NCBI GenBank assembly: GCA_002842205.1
Contig: PHCI01000003.1
Span: 163,597 to 227,596, forward strand
Source: Betaproteobacteria bacterium HGW-Betaproteobacteria-3
GTDB lineage: Bacteria > Pseudomonadota > Gammaproteobacteria > Burkholderiales > Burkholderiaceae_C
Length of the DNA stretch: 64,000 nt
Reading direction: 5' to 3'
The notes beneath the pieces were generated by a model, which saw nothing but the letters and a program-made list of their open reading frames with translations, was not told the DNA's origin and ran no database searches. Each line of letters begins with the position of its first letter. Position 1 is the stretch's first letter. Positions 17,717 to 28,389 of the stretch are shown piece by piece. The translations under genes were made by a program, and so were the position numbers.

Positions 17717-18778
17717 ATGAATACTCTGCGCCTCGGCCAAAGCGATCTCCACGTCACCCCCATCTGCCTGGGCACCATGACCTTTGGTGAGCAGGTGAGT
17801 GAGCCTGACTCCCACGCCATCCTCGACCGGGCGCTGGCGCTTGGCATCAACTTCCTCGATACGGCCGAGATGTATTCGGTGCCGGCGCGCGCCGAGACTT
17901 TCGGCGCCACCGAAACCATCCTCGGCAACTGGTTTGCCAAAAACCCCGGCGCGCGCCAGAAGATGGTGCTGGCGACCAAGGTGGCGGGCCCCTCGCGCGG
18001 TATGCCGTGGGTGCGCGCGGGCTCGGGCATGACGCCCGAAGACATCGTCGCGTCGTGCAACGCCAGCCTCCAGCGCCTGCAGACCGACGTGATCGACCTC
18101 TACCAGATCCACTGGCCCGAGCGGCATGTGCCAGCCTTTGGCATCGTGTACTTTGATCCGGCCAAGGACAAGCCGCAAACGTCGATCCACGCGCAACTGG
18201 AGGCGCTGGGCGGCCTGGTCAAGGCGGGCAAGGTGCGCGCCATCGGCCTGTCCAACGAGACGCCGTACGGCGTGCACGAGTTCGTGCGGCTGGCCGAACA
18301 GCACGGCCTGCCGCGCGTGGCCACGGTGCAAAACCCGTACTGCCTGGTCAACCGCACGCTGGACAACGGGCTGGACGAAACCCTGCACCGGCTGGGCGTG
18401 TCGCTCATTCCGTACTCGCCGCTGGGCTTTGGGTTGCTGACCGGCAAGTACGACGAGGTGGGCATTGATGGCCCCGGGACACCGCGTGACGCCCGCATCG
18501 GCAAGTTCGAATCGGTGCGCAAACAGCGCTGGGGCCGCCCCGAGGCGCTGGTGGCCGCGCGGCGCTACAACGCGCTGGCGCGTGCGCACGGCCTCACGCC
18601 CACCCAGATGGCACTGGCCTGGGTGTACACCAACTGGCGCGTGGCCAGCACCATCATCGGCGTGACCTCGGTGGCGCAGCTCGACGAAGACGTGGCCGCC
18701 TGGGGCACCACGCTGTCGGCCGAGCTACGGGCCGAAATCGACCAGATCCGCTGGGAAGTGCGCGACCCGGCGCTGTGA
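17717..18778 (+). CDS. tas: NADP(H)-dependent aldo/keto reductase (Tas-like)
   Basis: Cytosolic oxidoreductase of the aldo/keto reductase fold. The 353-residue protein resembles E. coli Tas: LGTMTFGEQVSEPDSH at the start, the catalytic Asp/Tyr region FLDTAEMYSVP, KRLQTDVIDLYQIHWP-like and NPYCLVNRTLD segments, and a C-terminal cofactor region (STIIGVTSVAQLDED). ATG 17717 fits the family; an upstream in-frame start at 17612 lies inside the LysR gene and is rejected. The physiological substrate of Tas proteins is not settled. It is followed on the same strand by ybaK. Confidence 0.92.
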   Translation: MNTLRLGQSDLHVTPICLGTMTFGEQVSEPDSHAILDRALALGINFLDTAEMYSVPARAETFGATETILGNWFAKNPGARQKMVLATKVAGPSRGMPWVRAGSGMTPEDIVASCNASLQRLQTDVIDLYQIHWPERHVPAFGIVYFDPAKDKPQTSIHAQLEALGGLVKAGKVRAIGLSNETPYGVHEFVRLAEQHGLPRVATVQNPYCLVNRTLDNGLDETLHRLGVSLIPYSPLGFGLLTGKYDEVGIDGPGTPRDARIGKFESVRKQRWGRPEALVAARRYNALARAHGLTPTQMALAWVYTNWRVASTIIGVTSVAQLDEDVAAWGTTLSAELRAEIDQIRWEVRDPAL

Positions 18779-18810
18779 GCGGGGCGGTTGGGCAGCGGCG
18801 TTGATCGAGC

Positions 18811-19302
18811 ATGGGCAAGAAAGAGCACGTCTCCGAAACCCCCGCCACGGCGCTGCTGCGGGCGCACAACATCACGTTCACTGAGCACCCTTACGACTAC
18901 CTCGCGCACGGCGGCGCGCAGCACAGCGCGGCGGTGCTGGGGCTGGACCCGGGCGTGGTGGTGAAGACGCTGGTGATGCAGGACGACAAGGAGCGGCCGC
19001 TGATCGTGCTGATGCACGGCAACCGCACCGTCTCCACCAGGAACCTCGCGCGGCAGATCGGCGCCCGGTCGGTCGAGCCCTGCCAGCCCGAGGTGGCGCA
19101 GCGCCACAGCGGCTACCTGGTGGGTGGCACCTCGCCGTTTGGCACGCGCCGCGACATGCCGGTGTACATCGAGGCGTCGATCCTCGATTTGCCGTGGATG
19201 GCCATCAATGGCGGGCGCCGCGGCTATCTGGTGGGCCTGGACCCGCAGGTTTGCGTGCAATTGCTGAAAGCTACTCCGGTACAGTGCGCGCTGGCAGAAT
19301 AG
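18811..19302 (+). CDS. ybaK: Cys-tRNA(Pro)/Cys-tRNA(Cys) deacylase, YbaK/EbsC type
   Basis: Trans-editing factor that hydrolyses mischarged aminoacyl-tRNA, in the best-studied member Cys-tRNA(Pro). The 163-residue protein has the YbaK layout: HPYDYLAHGG near the start, VVKTLVMQDD containing the catalytic Lys, GYLVGGTSPFG, and NGGRRGYLVGLDP near the C-terminus. Starts with ATG 32 bases after the aldo/keto reductase gene and is followed after 64 bases by plsY. Cytosolic, no other domain. Confidence 0.93.
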   Translation: MGKKEHVSETPATALLRAHNITFTEHPYDYLAHGGAQHSAAVLGLDPGVVVKTLVMQDDKERPLIVLMHGNRTVSTRNLARQIGARSVEPCQPEVAQRHSGYLVGGTSPFGTRRDMPVYIEASILDLPWMAINGGRRGYLVGLDPQVCVQLLKATPVQCALAE

Positions 19303-19366
19303 ACGTCCGGCCGCCACGCGGCGGATTTGCGCAGCGGCGTCGTCCGCCAAAGTCTGGAGATCGCAT

Positions 19367-19993
19367 TTGGAATCGTTTTACCCCTTTGCGGCCGCGGTGG
19401 CGGCGTACCTGTTGGGCTCGCTCAGCTTTGCCGTGATCGTGAGCCGCGCCATGGGCCTCAAGGACCCGCGCACCTTTGGCAGCAAAAACCCCGGCGCCAC
19501 CAACGTGCTGCGCTCTGGCAGCAAGCTGGCCGCCGTGGTCACGCTGGCACTCGACGCCCTCAAGGGTTTTGTGCCCGTGGTGTTGGTGCGCCTTTACGGG
19601 CCGCCTTACGGACTGGGCGAAGGGACCGTGGCGCTGGTGGGGCTGGCCGCGTTTCTGGGCCATTTGTGGCCGGTGTTCTTCGGTTTTGAAGGTGGCAAGG
19701 GCGTGGCTACGGCGCTGGGCGTCATCTTCGGGGTGGACTGGCTGCTGGGGCTGGGCACGGCAGCCACGTGGCTGATCGTGGCGTCGTTCTTCCGGTATTC
19801 GTCACTGGCGTCGCTGGTGGCGGCGGTGTTCGCACCGGCTTATTACCTGTTGGGCGACCGGGTGGTCTGGTACGCCGACCGCGCCATCGTGATGGCGTTG
19901 TTCGTGATGGCCATGCTGCTGGCCTGGCGGCACCGCGAGAACATCAACCGGCTGCTGCAGGGCAGGGAATCAAAGCTGGGGGCCAAGAAATGA
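19367..19993 (+). CDS. plsY: Acyl-phosphate:glycerol-3-phosphate acyltransferase
   Basis: Inner-membrane enzyme that transfers the acyl group from acyl-phosphate to glycerol 3-phosphate, the first step of phospholipid synthesis. The 208-residue protein has several hydrophobic segments and the PlsY motifs GSKNPGATNVLR, LDALKGFVPV and FEGGKGVATALG. The start is a TTG, chosen because GGAGA lies six bases upstream and the resulting MESFYPFAA start matches the family; the low-efficiency codon may keep expression modest. The stop overlaps the next ATG by three bases. Confidence 0.96.
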   Translation: MESFYPFAAAVAAYLLGSLSFAVIVSRAMGLKDPRTFGSKNPGATNVLRSGSKLAAVVTLALDALKGFVPVVLVRLYGPPYGLGEGTVALVGLAAFLGHLWPVFFGFEGGKGVATALGVIFGVDWLLGLGTAATWLIVASFFRYSSLASLVAAVFAPAYYLLGDRVVWYADRAIVMALFVMAMLLAWRHRENINRLLQGRESKLGAKK

Positions 19994-20343
19994 GCGAGCT
20001 CAAGCGTTTGCATGTGGGCGGGCGGTTGAGCGAGGCGGCCATCCACAACGGCGTGGTCTATCTGGCAGGGCAGGTGCCCGATGACGACAGCAAGGACATC
20101 CGCGGCCAGACCGCCGAAGTGCTGGGCATGGTCGACCGCCTGCTGGCCGAAGCGGGCAGCGACAAGTCGCGCATTCTCAATGTGCAGATCTTTCTGGCCG
20201 ACCTGACCGACTTTGCCGGAATGAACACCGTGTGGGACGCCTGGGTGGCGCCCGGCAACAGCCCCCCGCGGGCCACCGTGCAGGCCCGCCTGACCCATCC
20301 GGGCTGGAAGATCGAGATCGTGGTGACGGCGGCGCTGCCCTGA
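19990..20343 (+). CDS. RidA/YjgF-family protein
   Basis: A 117-residue member of the RidA family, whose best-known members hydrolyse reactive enamine/imine intermediates made by PLP enzymes. The C-terminal PRATVQARL segment contains the Arg that binds the carboxylate in deaminating members, and NGVVYLAGQVP and NVQIFLADLTDF are usual family segments. The ATG overlaps the plsY stop (ATGA), so translation is probably coupled. Several RidA subfamilies lack deaminase activity, so the exact role is open. Confidence 0.9.
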   Translation: MSELKRLHVGGRLSEAAIHNGVVYLAGQVPDDDSKDIRGQTAEVLGMVDRLLAEAGSDKSRILNVQIFLADLTDFAGMNTVWDAWVAPGNSPPRATVQARLTHPGWKIEIVVTAALP

Positions 20344-20400
20344 ATTTACTATATTAAAAATAGCAAACTAATATTGTTTGACGGGGGCTCAGGCCGTATT
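20344..20400 (+). repeat. AT-rich dispersed repeat copy, intergenic
   Basis: AATAGCAAACTAATATTG then TTTGACGGGGGCTCAGGCC, immediately after the RidA-like stop. It lies between two convergent genes. Confidence 0.85.
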
Positions 20401-20468
20401 TCGTTCATAAAACCGTGCCGCCGTCGTGGTGGGCCGCCTGCACATGCGACAGGGGCGCCGCGCGGGCG

Positions 20469-21116
20469 TCAGTAACGGCGCTCCAGCGTCATCTGCTCGT
20501 TTTCGCGCTTCATCTGAAAGCGCGTGAGAAAGCTGTTGCCCAGCAGCACAAAGGGCATGGATTGCGGTGTGATGACGGCGTCGACCTCGTACACCTCCAC
20601 GTCGCCCAGCCGCACCGAGTTGAGTTTCATGCGCCAGCCCTGGCTGACGCCATTGGCGGTGCTGACCCGCACCGGCTGACCGCCGCGGTAATTGAGGCCG
20701 ATGCGTTCGGCGTCGCCCACGCTCAGCGCCACGCTGGTGGCGCCGGTGTCCACCATGAACTGCACGGCGCGGCCGTTGATGCTGCCGCTCGACATGAAGT
20801 GTCCGCCGCTGCCGGCCGTCAGCACCACGCGGTTGCCGCTGCCCGCGTTGCCACTGCCGCCCACGCTGGCCGGTGCGTCGCCGATGCGCAGCGTGTGCCG
20901 CTTGCCACCGATTTCCACCACGGCCTGGTCGCCCGCGGTGGAGACGACCTTCACGCCCTTGTGCGACTCGCCCGGCGCGACCGAGCGCGGTGTGCCGCCG
21001 TCCACGATCAGCAGCGCCTTGGCTCCCATCATGCCGGCCAGCGCGACGGATTGGGCCCAGGCGCCGACAGACCCGAGGACGAGGACGCCTGCGGCGAGTG
21101 CGACCCTGAAATTCAT
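20469..21116 (-). CDS. Exported retropepsin-like aspartic protease
   Basis: A 215-residue predicted periplasmic protein: signal peptide 1-22 (ALAAGVLVLGSVGAWAQ), then a variable N-terminal region and, from about residue 95, a single retropepsin-like domain with the active-site motif VDTGAT (Asp 123) and the later PFVLLGNSFL that corresponds to the second hydrophobic-Gly motif. Proteins of this clan AA type (TIGR02281-like) are expected to work as dimers; natural targets are unknown. ATG 21116 starts two bases after the yajQ stop, so both genes form an operon. Confidence 0.88.
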   Translation of the reverse strand: MNFRVALAAGVLVLGSVGAWAQSVALAGMMGAKALLIVDGGTPRSVAPGESHKGVKVVSTAGDQAVVEIGGKRHTLRIGDAPASVGGSGNAGSGNRVVLTAGSGGHFMSSGSINGRAVQFMVDTGATSVALSVGDAERIGLNYRGGQPVRVSTANGVSQGWRMKLNSVRLGDVEVYEVDAVITPQSMPFVLLGNSFLTRFQMKRENEQMTLERRY

Positions 21117-21118
21117 GA

Positions 21119-21604
21119 TCAATCGCGGAAGTTGTTGAACGACAGCGGCATGTCGGGGATGTCTTTCTTGATCAGCGCCATGGCGGCCTGCAGGTCGTCG
21201 CGCTTGGCGCCGGTCACGCGCACCGCGTCGCCCTGGATGGCGGCCTGCACCTTGAGCTTGCTGTCCTTGATCAGGCGCTGGATTTTCTTGGACTGTTCCG
21301 ACTCAATGCCGTTGCGCACCTTGATGACGCGCTTGACCTTGTCGCCGCCCATCTTCTGCACCTCGCCCACGTCGAGGTAGCGCACATCGACGTTGCGCTT
21401 GGTCAGCTTGTTGCGCAGGATGTCGTCCACCTGGCCGAGCTGGAATTCGGCGTCGCCGGTGATGGTGATTTCCTTGTCCTTGATCTCGATGGCGGCGGCC
21501 GTGCCCTTGAAGTCAAAGCGCGTGGCGATTTCCTTGGCCGTGTTGTCGACCGCGTTTTTGACTTCGACCAGGTTGGGTTCGCAAACAGTGTCGAATGAAG
21601 GCAT
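21119..21604 (-). CDS. yajQ: YajQ-family nucleotide-binding protein
   Basis: Small cytosolic protein of the YajQ (UPF0234) family; some members bind cyclic di-GMP and act with transcription factors, others bind nucleic acid. The 161-residue length and the segments [26 protein letters not shown] and the C-terminal PLSFNNFRD are characteristic. The start at 21604 is the conventional MPSFD; an upstream in-frame ATG would overlap the murB leader. It is divergent from murB with 43 bases between starts and is followed by the retropepsin-like gene. Confidence 0.94.
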   Translation of the reverse strand: MPSFDTVCEPNLVEVKNAVDNTAKEIATRFDFKGTAAAIEIKDKEITITGDAEFQLGQVDDILRNKLTKRNVDVRYLDVGEVQKMGGDKVKRVIKVRNGIESEQSKKIQRLIKDSKLKVQAAIQGDAVRVTGAKRDDLQAAMALIKKDIPDMPLSFNNFRD

Positions 21605-21647
21605 GGTCAGGTGCAGTGCAGGAGTGGCTGGATGCGACAATTCTCCC

Positions 21648-22688
21648 ATGAACGCCCGGCAAAATGTGGCCTTGCAGCCCTACAACACCTTTGGCATCGT
21701 CGCCAAGGCACACACTCTGGTGCAAATCGCCACGGAGGCTGACGTGCAGCAGGTGCTGGCCGACGCCACCCTGGCCCGCCAGCCCAAGTTTGTGCTGGGC
21801 GGTGGCAGCAACATCGTGCTCACGGGCGACGTCAAGCCGCTGGTGCTCAAGGTGGAAATCATGGGGCGGCGGCGGGTCGAGGAGACCCCCCGCGCCTGGA
21901 TTGTGGAAGCCGGGGCGGGCGAGAACTGGCATGGCCTGGTGGACTGGACGCTGGCGCAGGGTTACCCGGGGCTGGAGAACCTGGCGCTGATCCCCGGTAC
22001 CGTGGGCGCCGCGCCCGTACAGAACATCGGGGCCTATGGCGTGGAACTGCAGGACCGCTTTGCGTCGCTGGACGCGATCGACCTCGAGACGGGGAAAAGC
22101 TTCACGCTGGACGCCGCGCAATGCGCGTTCGGCTACCGCGATTCGGTGTTCAAGCACGTGGCGTCGGATGCCCGCCATTTCGGTCTGGCAGGGCGTGCGC
22201 TGATCACCCGGGTGCGGTTTCACCTGCCCAAGCCCTGGAAGCCGGTGCTGGGTTACCTGGATCTGGAAAAGAAAATCGCCGAAACGGGCGTCCACACGCC
22301 CTCGGCCCGGCAAATCTTTGACTGGATTTGCGCCATCCGCAGTGCCAAGCTGCCCGACCCCCGGGTCATTGGCAACGCCGGCAGTTTTTTCAAGAACCCC
22401 ACCGTCACGCCCGACCAGTGCGCCGACATCATCGCGCGCGACCCCAGGGTTGTGCACTACCCCATGCCCGATGGCAGCGTGAAGCTGGCGGCTGGCTGGC
22501 TGATTGACGCCTGCGGCTGGCGCGGCAAGTCGGTGGGCAACGCCGGGGTGTACGAAAAGCAGGCGCTGGTGCTGGTCAACCGCGGCGGGGCCACGGGCGG
22601 CGAGGTGGTGACGCTGGCCAAAGCCATCCAGACCAGCGTGTACGAGCGCTTTGGCATCCGGCTGGAGCCCGAGCCGGTCGTGGTTTGA
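21648..22688 (+). CDS. murB: UDP-N-acetylenolpyruvoylglucosamine reductase
   Basis: FAD enzyme that reduces UDP-GlcNAc-enolpyruvate to UDP-MurNAc with NADPH in peptidoglycan synthesis; cytosolic. The 346-residue protein has the FAD-binding region ([15 protein letters not shown]), the segment [24 protein letters not shown] (split: [10 protein letters not shown] and [14 protein letters not shown]), the catalytic NAGSFFKNP and a C-terminal E. coli-type extension (type I MurB). ATG at 21648 gives [16 protein letters not shown]. It is a single gene, divergent from yajQ and convergent with the kinase gene. Confidence 0.97.
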   Translation: MNARQNVALQPYNTFGIVAKAHTLVQIATEADVQQVLADATLARQPKFVLGGGSNIVLTGDVKPLVLKVEIMGRRRVEETPRAWIVEAGAGENWHGLVDWTLAQGYPGLENLALIPGTVGAAPVQNIGAYGVELQDRFASLDAIDLETGKSFTLDAAQCAFGYRDSVFKHVASDARHFGLAGRALITRVRFHLPKPWKPVLGYLDLEKKIAETGVHTPSARQIFDWICAIRSAKLPDPRVIGNAGSFFKNPTVTPDQCADIIARDPRVVHYPMPDGSVKLAAGWLIDACGWRGKSVGNAGVYEKQALVLVNRGGATGGEVVTLAKAIQTSVYERFGIRLEPEPVVV

Positions 22689-22712
22689 GGCGCGGGCCCG
22701 CTGTCGCCCGCG

Positions 22713-24995
22713 TCAGTCAACCGGGCAGCCCAGCGCCCGCAGGGCCTTGACGGTGGCCGTGATGTCGCGGTCGAGTTGCTTGCGGGTCTGGGGCTTGATC
22801 CCGCTGGCGTCGTGCAGGGCCGCCTGCTCGATGGTGGCGGTGGTTTTGGTGAGTGCGGTGAAGCCAAGCAGCATGGACGTGCCTTTGAGCTTGTGCGCCT
22901 CCTGGCCGGAGGTGTACACGTTGCCGTCACTCAGGGCCTGGCCGAGTTTGTGAATCTGCCCGTCGCCGGTCTCGAACAGGGCGCGCAGCAGGCTGTTGAG
23001 CCGGTCGGCACCCAGCAGTTCGGTCACGCCGCGAAAGGTTTCGGCATGGATCACGTCGGCGGCGTCGGGCACGATCAGTTCCGGGGGCATGGTGTTCAGA
23101 TTGCTGGCGACGAAGTCTGACCGCGGGACAGGTCGACCCGCCTCGGTGCTCTCATGATGCCATTGTCCGAACTCCCGCAGCAACCGCTCCAGGTCGACCG
23201 GTTGCAGGGGCTTGGTCAATACCGCATCCATCCCGGCGCTCAGGGCCTGCTCCCGGGCTTCCGACATGGCATCGGCCGTCAGCGCCACGATCGGTGTGTG
23301 GGCGGCGTCGCCGGGCATGGCGCGGATCGCACGGGTGGCGGCCAGGCCGTCCATGACGGGCATGTGCACATCCATCAGCACCAGGTCCACGGGTTCGCGC
23401 CCCAGCAGGGCGAGCGCCTGCGCGCCATCGTCGCACAGGCTCACGCGATGCCCCAGTTTCTCCAGCAGGATCGTCAGGTATTTCTGGTTGATGGGCTGGT
23501 CTTCGGCGACCAGCACGTGCAACGCCACCGTGGCCTTGCCTGCCGCCGCGGGCGCCGCGGCCGGCGCGGCGGCGGGTGGCTCGGACGCCAGCATCGGCAG
23601 GGTGATCACAAAGGTGGTGCCGTGGCCCACCTTGCTCTCGAAGGTGATCTCCCCGCCCATCAGGCGGGCCAGATTGCGGGAGATTTCCAGTCCGAGTCCG
23701 GTGCCGCCCGCCTTGCGCGTCGCGTTGCCGTCGGCCTGGTAAAACCGGGCAAAGAGGTTGTCGCGCGTGGTGGCGTCCATGCCAATGCCGGTGTCGCGCA
23801 CCGTGAAGACCAGGGCATCGGGTGCGTCCCCCGGCCCGGTCACGTTGACCGCCAGGCTCACGCCGCCCCGTTCGGTGAACTTCACGCTGTTGCTGATGAG
23901 ATTGAACAGGATCTGGCGCAGCCGCGTCGGGTCGGTGTGAATCCAGTCCGGCAGATCGGGCGCCAGCTTGAAATCGAGGGTCAGCCCCTTGCTGCGGGCC
24001 GGCACTTCCATGAGCGTCTGCACTTCCGACAGCAGCGCGGGCAGCGAGACCGGCTGCGGCGCCAGCTTGAACTTGCCCGACTCCATCGACGAGATGTCCA
24101 GGATGTCGTTGAGAATCGTCAGCAGGTGGGTGGCGGAATCCTGCGCGGTCTGCAGGTAGCTGCGTTGGGCGGGAGTCAACGGTGTGTCGGCCAACAGGGT
24201 GATCATGCCCAGCAGTCCGTTGAACGGCGTACGGATCTCGTGGCTCATGTTGGCCAGAAACACGCTTTTGCTGCGGTTGGCAGAATCCGCATGAACCCGG
24301 GCCTCGCGCAACTGGACGGTCAGCGCCTCCAGGTCACGCTGGCGACGGTTTTTTTCGCGCAGGCTGGAGGCCAGGGCGGTGACGCCGGCCAGGAAAATCA
24401 GGCACATCACTGCGGCCAACCCCACGACCACACGACTCTGCAGGCGAATGGCCTCGTTGCGCTGGTCGGTGTCGGCCTGCACCGCCACATTGGCCGTTCG
24501 CGTCAACTGCACCAGCGTGTTGCCCAGTGGCGCCGACTGCTGCCACAGGGTGGTCAGTGTGTCGTCTTGCAGATGGGGCCGCACGCCAGTGGGCAGCACG
24601 CGGTCGGTCTGCCGGACGAAGTCGCTCAACTGCAGGATCGCTTCCCGATAAGGTGCGAGGGGCTCGAGCACCGACACCGTCGGGTTGTTCTGCAACAGGC
24701 CAATGCGGCTGACCAGGATGTCATAGCGCAGGGACAGTGCGTCCAGCGATTCCGGTCCCGGGTCCAGTCTGGCGTCGCGCAGGGCGTTGCGAAAACGGTC
24801 GTACTCGCGTTCGAGCTCGTAACAGAAACCGATGACCGAGTCGTTCTGGTATTGCTGCGTCCGGTTCAGCAGATCGGTCTGCAAATACTGCACATAGGCC
24901 AGCGGCGCGATCACAAAAATCAGGCCGAACCCAAGCGCTGCCATCCACAGCACGAAGCGGCGCGAACGCCGTGCTGGCGAGCGTAGCGGCGTCAT
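22713..24995 (-). CDS. Hybrid sensor histidine kinase with receiver and HPt domains
   Basis: Inner-membrane phosphorelay sensor of 760 residues. Order: TM segment about 14-36, periplasmic helical sensor about 37-188, TM about 189-211, HisKA with phospho-acceptor His 252 (SHEIRTPFNG), ATPase with N-box NLISNSVKF about 365-373 and G-boxes DTGIGM and GGTGLGLEI, an Ala/Pro linker, a receiver domain with Asp 542 (LMDVHMPVMDG) and a C-terminal HPt with His 701 (AHKLKGT). The whole His-Asp-His relay is in one protein, so the final response regulator is a separate gene not seen here. Its start overlaps the stop of the exported molybdopterin-fold protein by four bases (ATGA), suggesting the two form one sensing unit. 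Confidence 0.95.
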   Translation of the reverse strand: MTPLRSPARRSRRFVLWMAALGFGLIFVIAPLAYVQYLQTDLLNRTQQYQNDSVIGFCYELEREYDRFRNALRDARLDPGPESLDALSLRYDILVSRIGLLQNNPTVSVLEPLAPYREAILQLSDFVRQTDRVLPTGVRPHLQDDTLTTLWQQSAPLGNTLVQLTRTANVAVQADTDQRNEAIRLQSRVVVGLAAVMCLIFLAGVTALASSLREKNRRQRDLEALTVQLREARVHADSANRSKSVFLANMSHEIRTPFNGLLGMITLLADTPLTPAQRSYLQTAQDSATHLLTILNDILDISSMESGKFKLAPQPVSLPALLSEVQTLMEVPARSKGLTLDFKLAPDLPDWIHTDPTRLRQILFNLISNSVKFTERGGVSLAVNVTGPGDAPDALVFTVRDTGIGMDATTRDNLFARFYQADGNATRKAGGTGLGLEISRNLARLMGGEITFESKVGHGTTFVITLPMLASEPPAAAPAAAPAAAGKATVALHVLVAEDQPINQKYLTILLEKLGHRVSLCDDGAQALALLGREPVDLVLMDVHMPVMDGLAATRAIRAMPGDAAHTPIVALTADAMSEAREQALSAGMDAVLTKPLQPVDLERLLREFGQWHHESTEAGRPVPRSDFVASNLNTMPPELIVPDAADVIHAETFRGVTELLGADRLNSLLRALFETGDGQIHKLGQALSDGNVYTSGQEAHKLKGTSMLLGFTALTKTTATIEQAALHDASGIKPQTRKQLDRDITATVKALRALGCPVD

Positions 24996-25498
24996 TCGAC
25001 CTCGATGGCGCTGAGCTGCCAGATCGATCGGCCGTAGTAGGTGGAGGTTCTGAGTGCGGCGGCGCTGTCAAAAGGGTAGACGATGAACAGTGGACCGCGG
25101 TCGCGTACCGACAGGGGCTGATCGTCGATCAGGCGTGCCAGCACCACGCCCAGGCTGGCGTCCGACGTGGGGATCCGGACCTTGTAGCCATTGAGCGCCA
25201 CGGCGTTCAAGGTCACGCCCCGCGCGCCCGCCGCCTTGAGTACATCGGCGAGCAATGGACCCGTGAACTTGACCGGTGTCTTGTACCAGGGTGACGACGT
25301 GGTGAAGCTGTGTTGTGGCAGGGCCTCCAGCATGCGCATGTCAAACGTTGCCTTGCCGACGTCGTTCGCCAGGTCCAACGGGCCGGTGATCGTCAGGACC
25401 ACGCGCCCTTGCGCGGGCGGGAGCGCATGGACTGCCGTGACCGCAAGCACGGAAGCCAGAAAAATCAGCCCGGACAGGGCGCAACGCAACAGTTTCAT
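24992..25498 (-). CDS. Exported protein with sulfite-oxidase-like molybdopterin fold
   Basis: A 168-residue protein with a signal peptide (CALSGLIFLASVLAVTAVHA) and one small domain resembling the oxidoreductase molybdopterin-binding fold (VLTITGPLDL, KFTGPLLADVLKAAGA, LNGYKVRIP, GPLFIVYPFD). The Cys that ligates molybdenum in catalytic members is absent: the only Cys is in the signal peptide. A binding or sensing role is therefore more likely than catalysis. Translation is coupled to the downstream hybrid kinase (four-base overlap), which has a periplasmic sensor region, so this protein may present a signal to it. ATG 25498 is preferred over an upstream start that adds 40 non-conserved residues. 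Confidence 0.8.
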   Translation of the reverse strand: MKLLRCALSGLIFLASVLAVTAVHALPPAQGRVVLTITGPLDLANDVGKATFDMRMLEALPQHSFTTSSPWYKTPVKFTGPLLADVLKAAGARGVTLNAVALNGYKVRIPTSDASLGVVLARLIDDQPLSVRDRGPLFIVYPFDSAAALRTSTYYGRSIWQLSAIEVE

Positions 25499-25718
25499 GA
25501 TGGCAGGACAACCGGGTGCCGGCCCCGCACGATGACGGCAGCGGAACCGATGGAGATGAACGGAAGTGACTGCCATGCTAACGCCCGCCCCGCGAAGCGC
25601 AAAGGAACAAATGGGCAACGTTCCGGTGTTTCATGCGCCTTTGGACGCATGGCCGCGGTGCCGGGCCTCGATGCGTGACAAAGTTGGCAGCGGCCCCCGC
25701 CACGGCACGCGATGGCGT

Positions 25719-27077
<1,359 letters not shown>

Positions 27078-27395
27078 TCAGCCGAAATGGCAGATGTAGT
27101 GGTAAGCCTCGGTCACACGGACGTCGAAGCTGGAGTGCGCCGGCACGCTGAACCGGTGGCCCGCCTCAGATTCGAGCCAGACGTCGGTGCCCGCGAGGCG
27201 GTATTCGCAGCTTCCGGCCACACATTCCATCACTTCGGACGCGGCGGTACGGAAGGTCAGCGTGGCGGGCAGAACCACGCCCACCGATTTTTTGCTGCCG
27301 TCGGGCAAAACAAGATTGTGGCTCACGCACTTGCCGTCGAAATAAACGTTGGCGCGGGTGGTGACGGACGCGCCGTCTAGGGTTTCTGGGGTCAT
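27078..27395 (-). CDS. ppnP: Pyrimidine/purine nucleoside phosphorylase (DUF1255)
   Basis: A 105-residue single cupin-like domain of the PpnP (YaiE/DUF1255) family, which phosphorolyses a wide range of nucleosides. Typical segments are ANVYFDGKCVSH, SVGVVLPATLTF and the C-terminal FDVRVTEAYHYICHFG. The start at 27395 (MTPETLDGAS) is preferred: an in-frame extension of 33 codons upstream has no family similarity. It lies directly before argG on the same strand, though no metabolic link is evident. Confidence 0.92.
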   Translation of the reverse strand: MTPETLDGASVTTRANVYFDGKCVSHNLVLPDGSKKSVGVVLPATLTFRTAASEVMECVAGSCEYRLAGTDVWLESEAGHRFSVPAHSSFDVRVTEAYHYICHFG

Positions 27396-27463
27396 GGTAG
27401 GGCGCCGCAATGGGAGGGGTTTGGGAAAACCCGCAATTTTAGGCCAGGGCGCCGCAAACGACG

Positions 27464-27485
27464 CGGCCCGCGTGGGTGCGGGCCG
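27464..27485. terminator. Hairpin between glycine-zipper gene and ppnP
   Basis: Eight perfect pairs CGGCCCGC / GCGGGCCG around a 6-base loop, downstream of the glycine-zipper gene on the minus strand. There is only a short T stretch, so termination is possible but not certain. Confidence 0.5.
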
Positions 27486-27538
27486 TTTGAACAAGATGGC
27501 GTTGGCGCAATGGCATGCGCCCGTGTGCTTGTGACCTC

Positions 27539-28267
27539 TCAGCGATGTCCTCCACCGCCATGCCCGCCGCCATAACCGTAACCCCCCCCGTAATACCCAC
27601 GTCCGCCGCCGTAACCCCTGCCAAAACCGAAGTTAAGCGACAGGCCAATCGGTGCGTAATAGGGTTGTGCGTAGTAGGGCCGCGCATAGTAGCCGCTGGT
27701 GTAGACGACTTGCGGCGACTCGACATAGGTCGGCTCGACATACACCTGAGGTGCCGGCGCAATCTGCCGGTACTGGCCTGCTGCAGGGGGTGGCGGTGTG
27801 CTGCTGCCGACCGGGGTGATCTGGAGCTTCACGAACGGCCCCGGGTCCTGGGGCATCTGCACTGAATATTGCTTGCCCGCGTACTCATAGATCACCTGGT
27901 AGGCCACGGTGCGGTTCTCATAGAACGTCTGGGTGCCGCATTGCTGGACCTGTTGCACCTGCGGTGCACCGCCGCTTTCGATCCGGTTGCCGACAATGGC
28001 GCCACCCAGGGCGCCAATCACGGTGGCGACCGCCCGTCCACCGCCATGTCCCACGGTGTTGCCAAGAACGCCACCGGCGATGGCGCCGACGGTTGCACCG
28101 GCGCCCGTCGAAGGCGGCGGGCCGACAACCTGTTCGGTGGAGCACACCTGTCGCGGAACCCCCACTTGCTGGATGACCGGCGTGCTGGACAGCACACGAC
28201 CCATCTCCTGGGTCAAGCCCACCGTCGCGGTGATGGCCAGTGTGGTGAAAACAACGATATTTTTCAT
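27539..28267 (-). CDS. Glycine-zipper 2TM-domain envelope protein
   Basis: A 242-residue predicted envelope protein. An N-terminal hydrophobic stretch (VVFTTLAITATVGL) is followed by a glycine-zipper membrane-association segment at about 55-98 (GAGATVGAIAGGVLGN and VIGALGGAIVGNRIE) as in SlyB/17-kDa-antigen-like proteins, a Pro-rich part, and a low-complexity Gly/Tyr/His tail. The function of such proteins is usually described only as envelope maintenance or stress response. The tail (GYGGGRGYYGGG) is unusual and could be extracellular or metal-binding; that is a guess. Confidence 0.85.
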   Translation of the reverse strand: MKNIVVFTTLAITATVGLTQEMGRVLSSTPVIQQVGVPRQVCSTEQVVGPPPSTGAGATVGAIAGGVLGNTVGHGGGRAVATVIGALGGAIVGNRIESGGAPQVQQVQQCGTQTFYENRTVAYQVIYEYAGKQYSVQMPQDPGPFVKLQITPVGSSTPPPPAAGQYRQIAPAPQVYVEPTYVESPQVVYTSGYYARPYYAQPYYAPIGLSLNFGFGRGYGGGRGYYGGGYGYGGGHGGGGHR

Positions 28268-28389
28268 GGGAAACCCCTTGTCTGCCGTGTCAGTTTAGAC
28301 GTTGGAGCGAAAACCGTGCGGTTCGTTCGGTAAAGCCCGCGTAAATGGCCCGCAAAGCGTGAATTCGCCCCGTCCTGCGTTCTGTCTAC

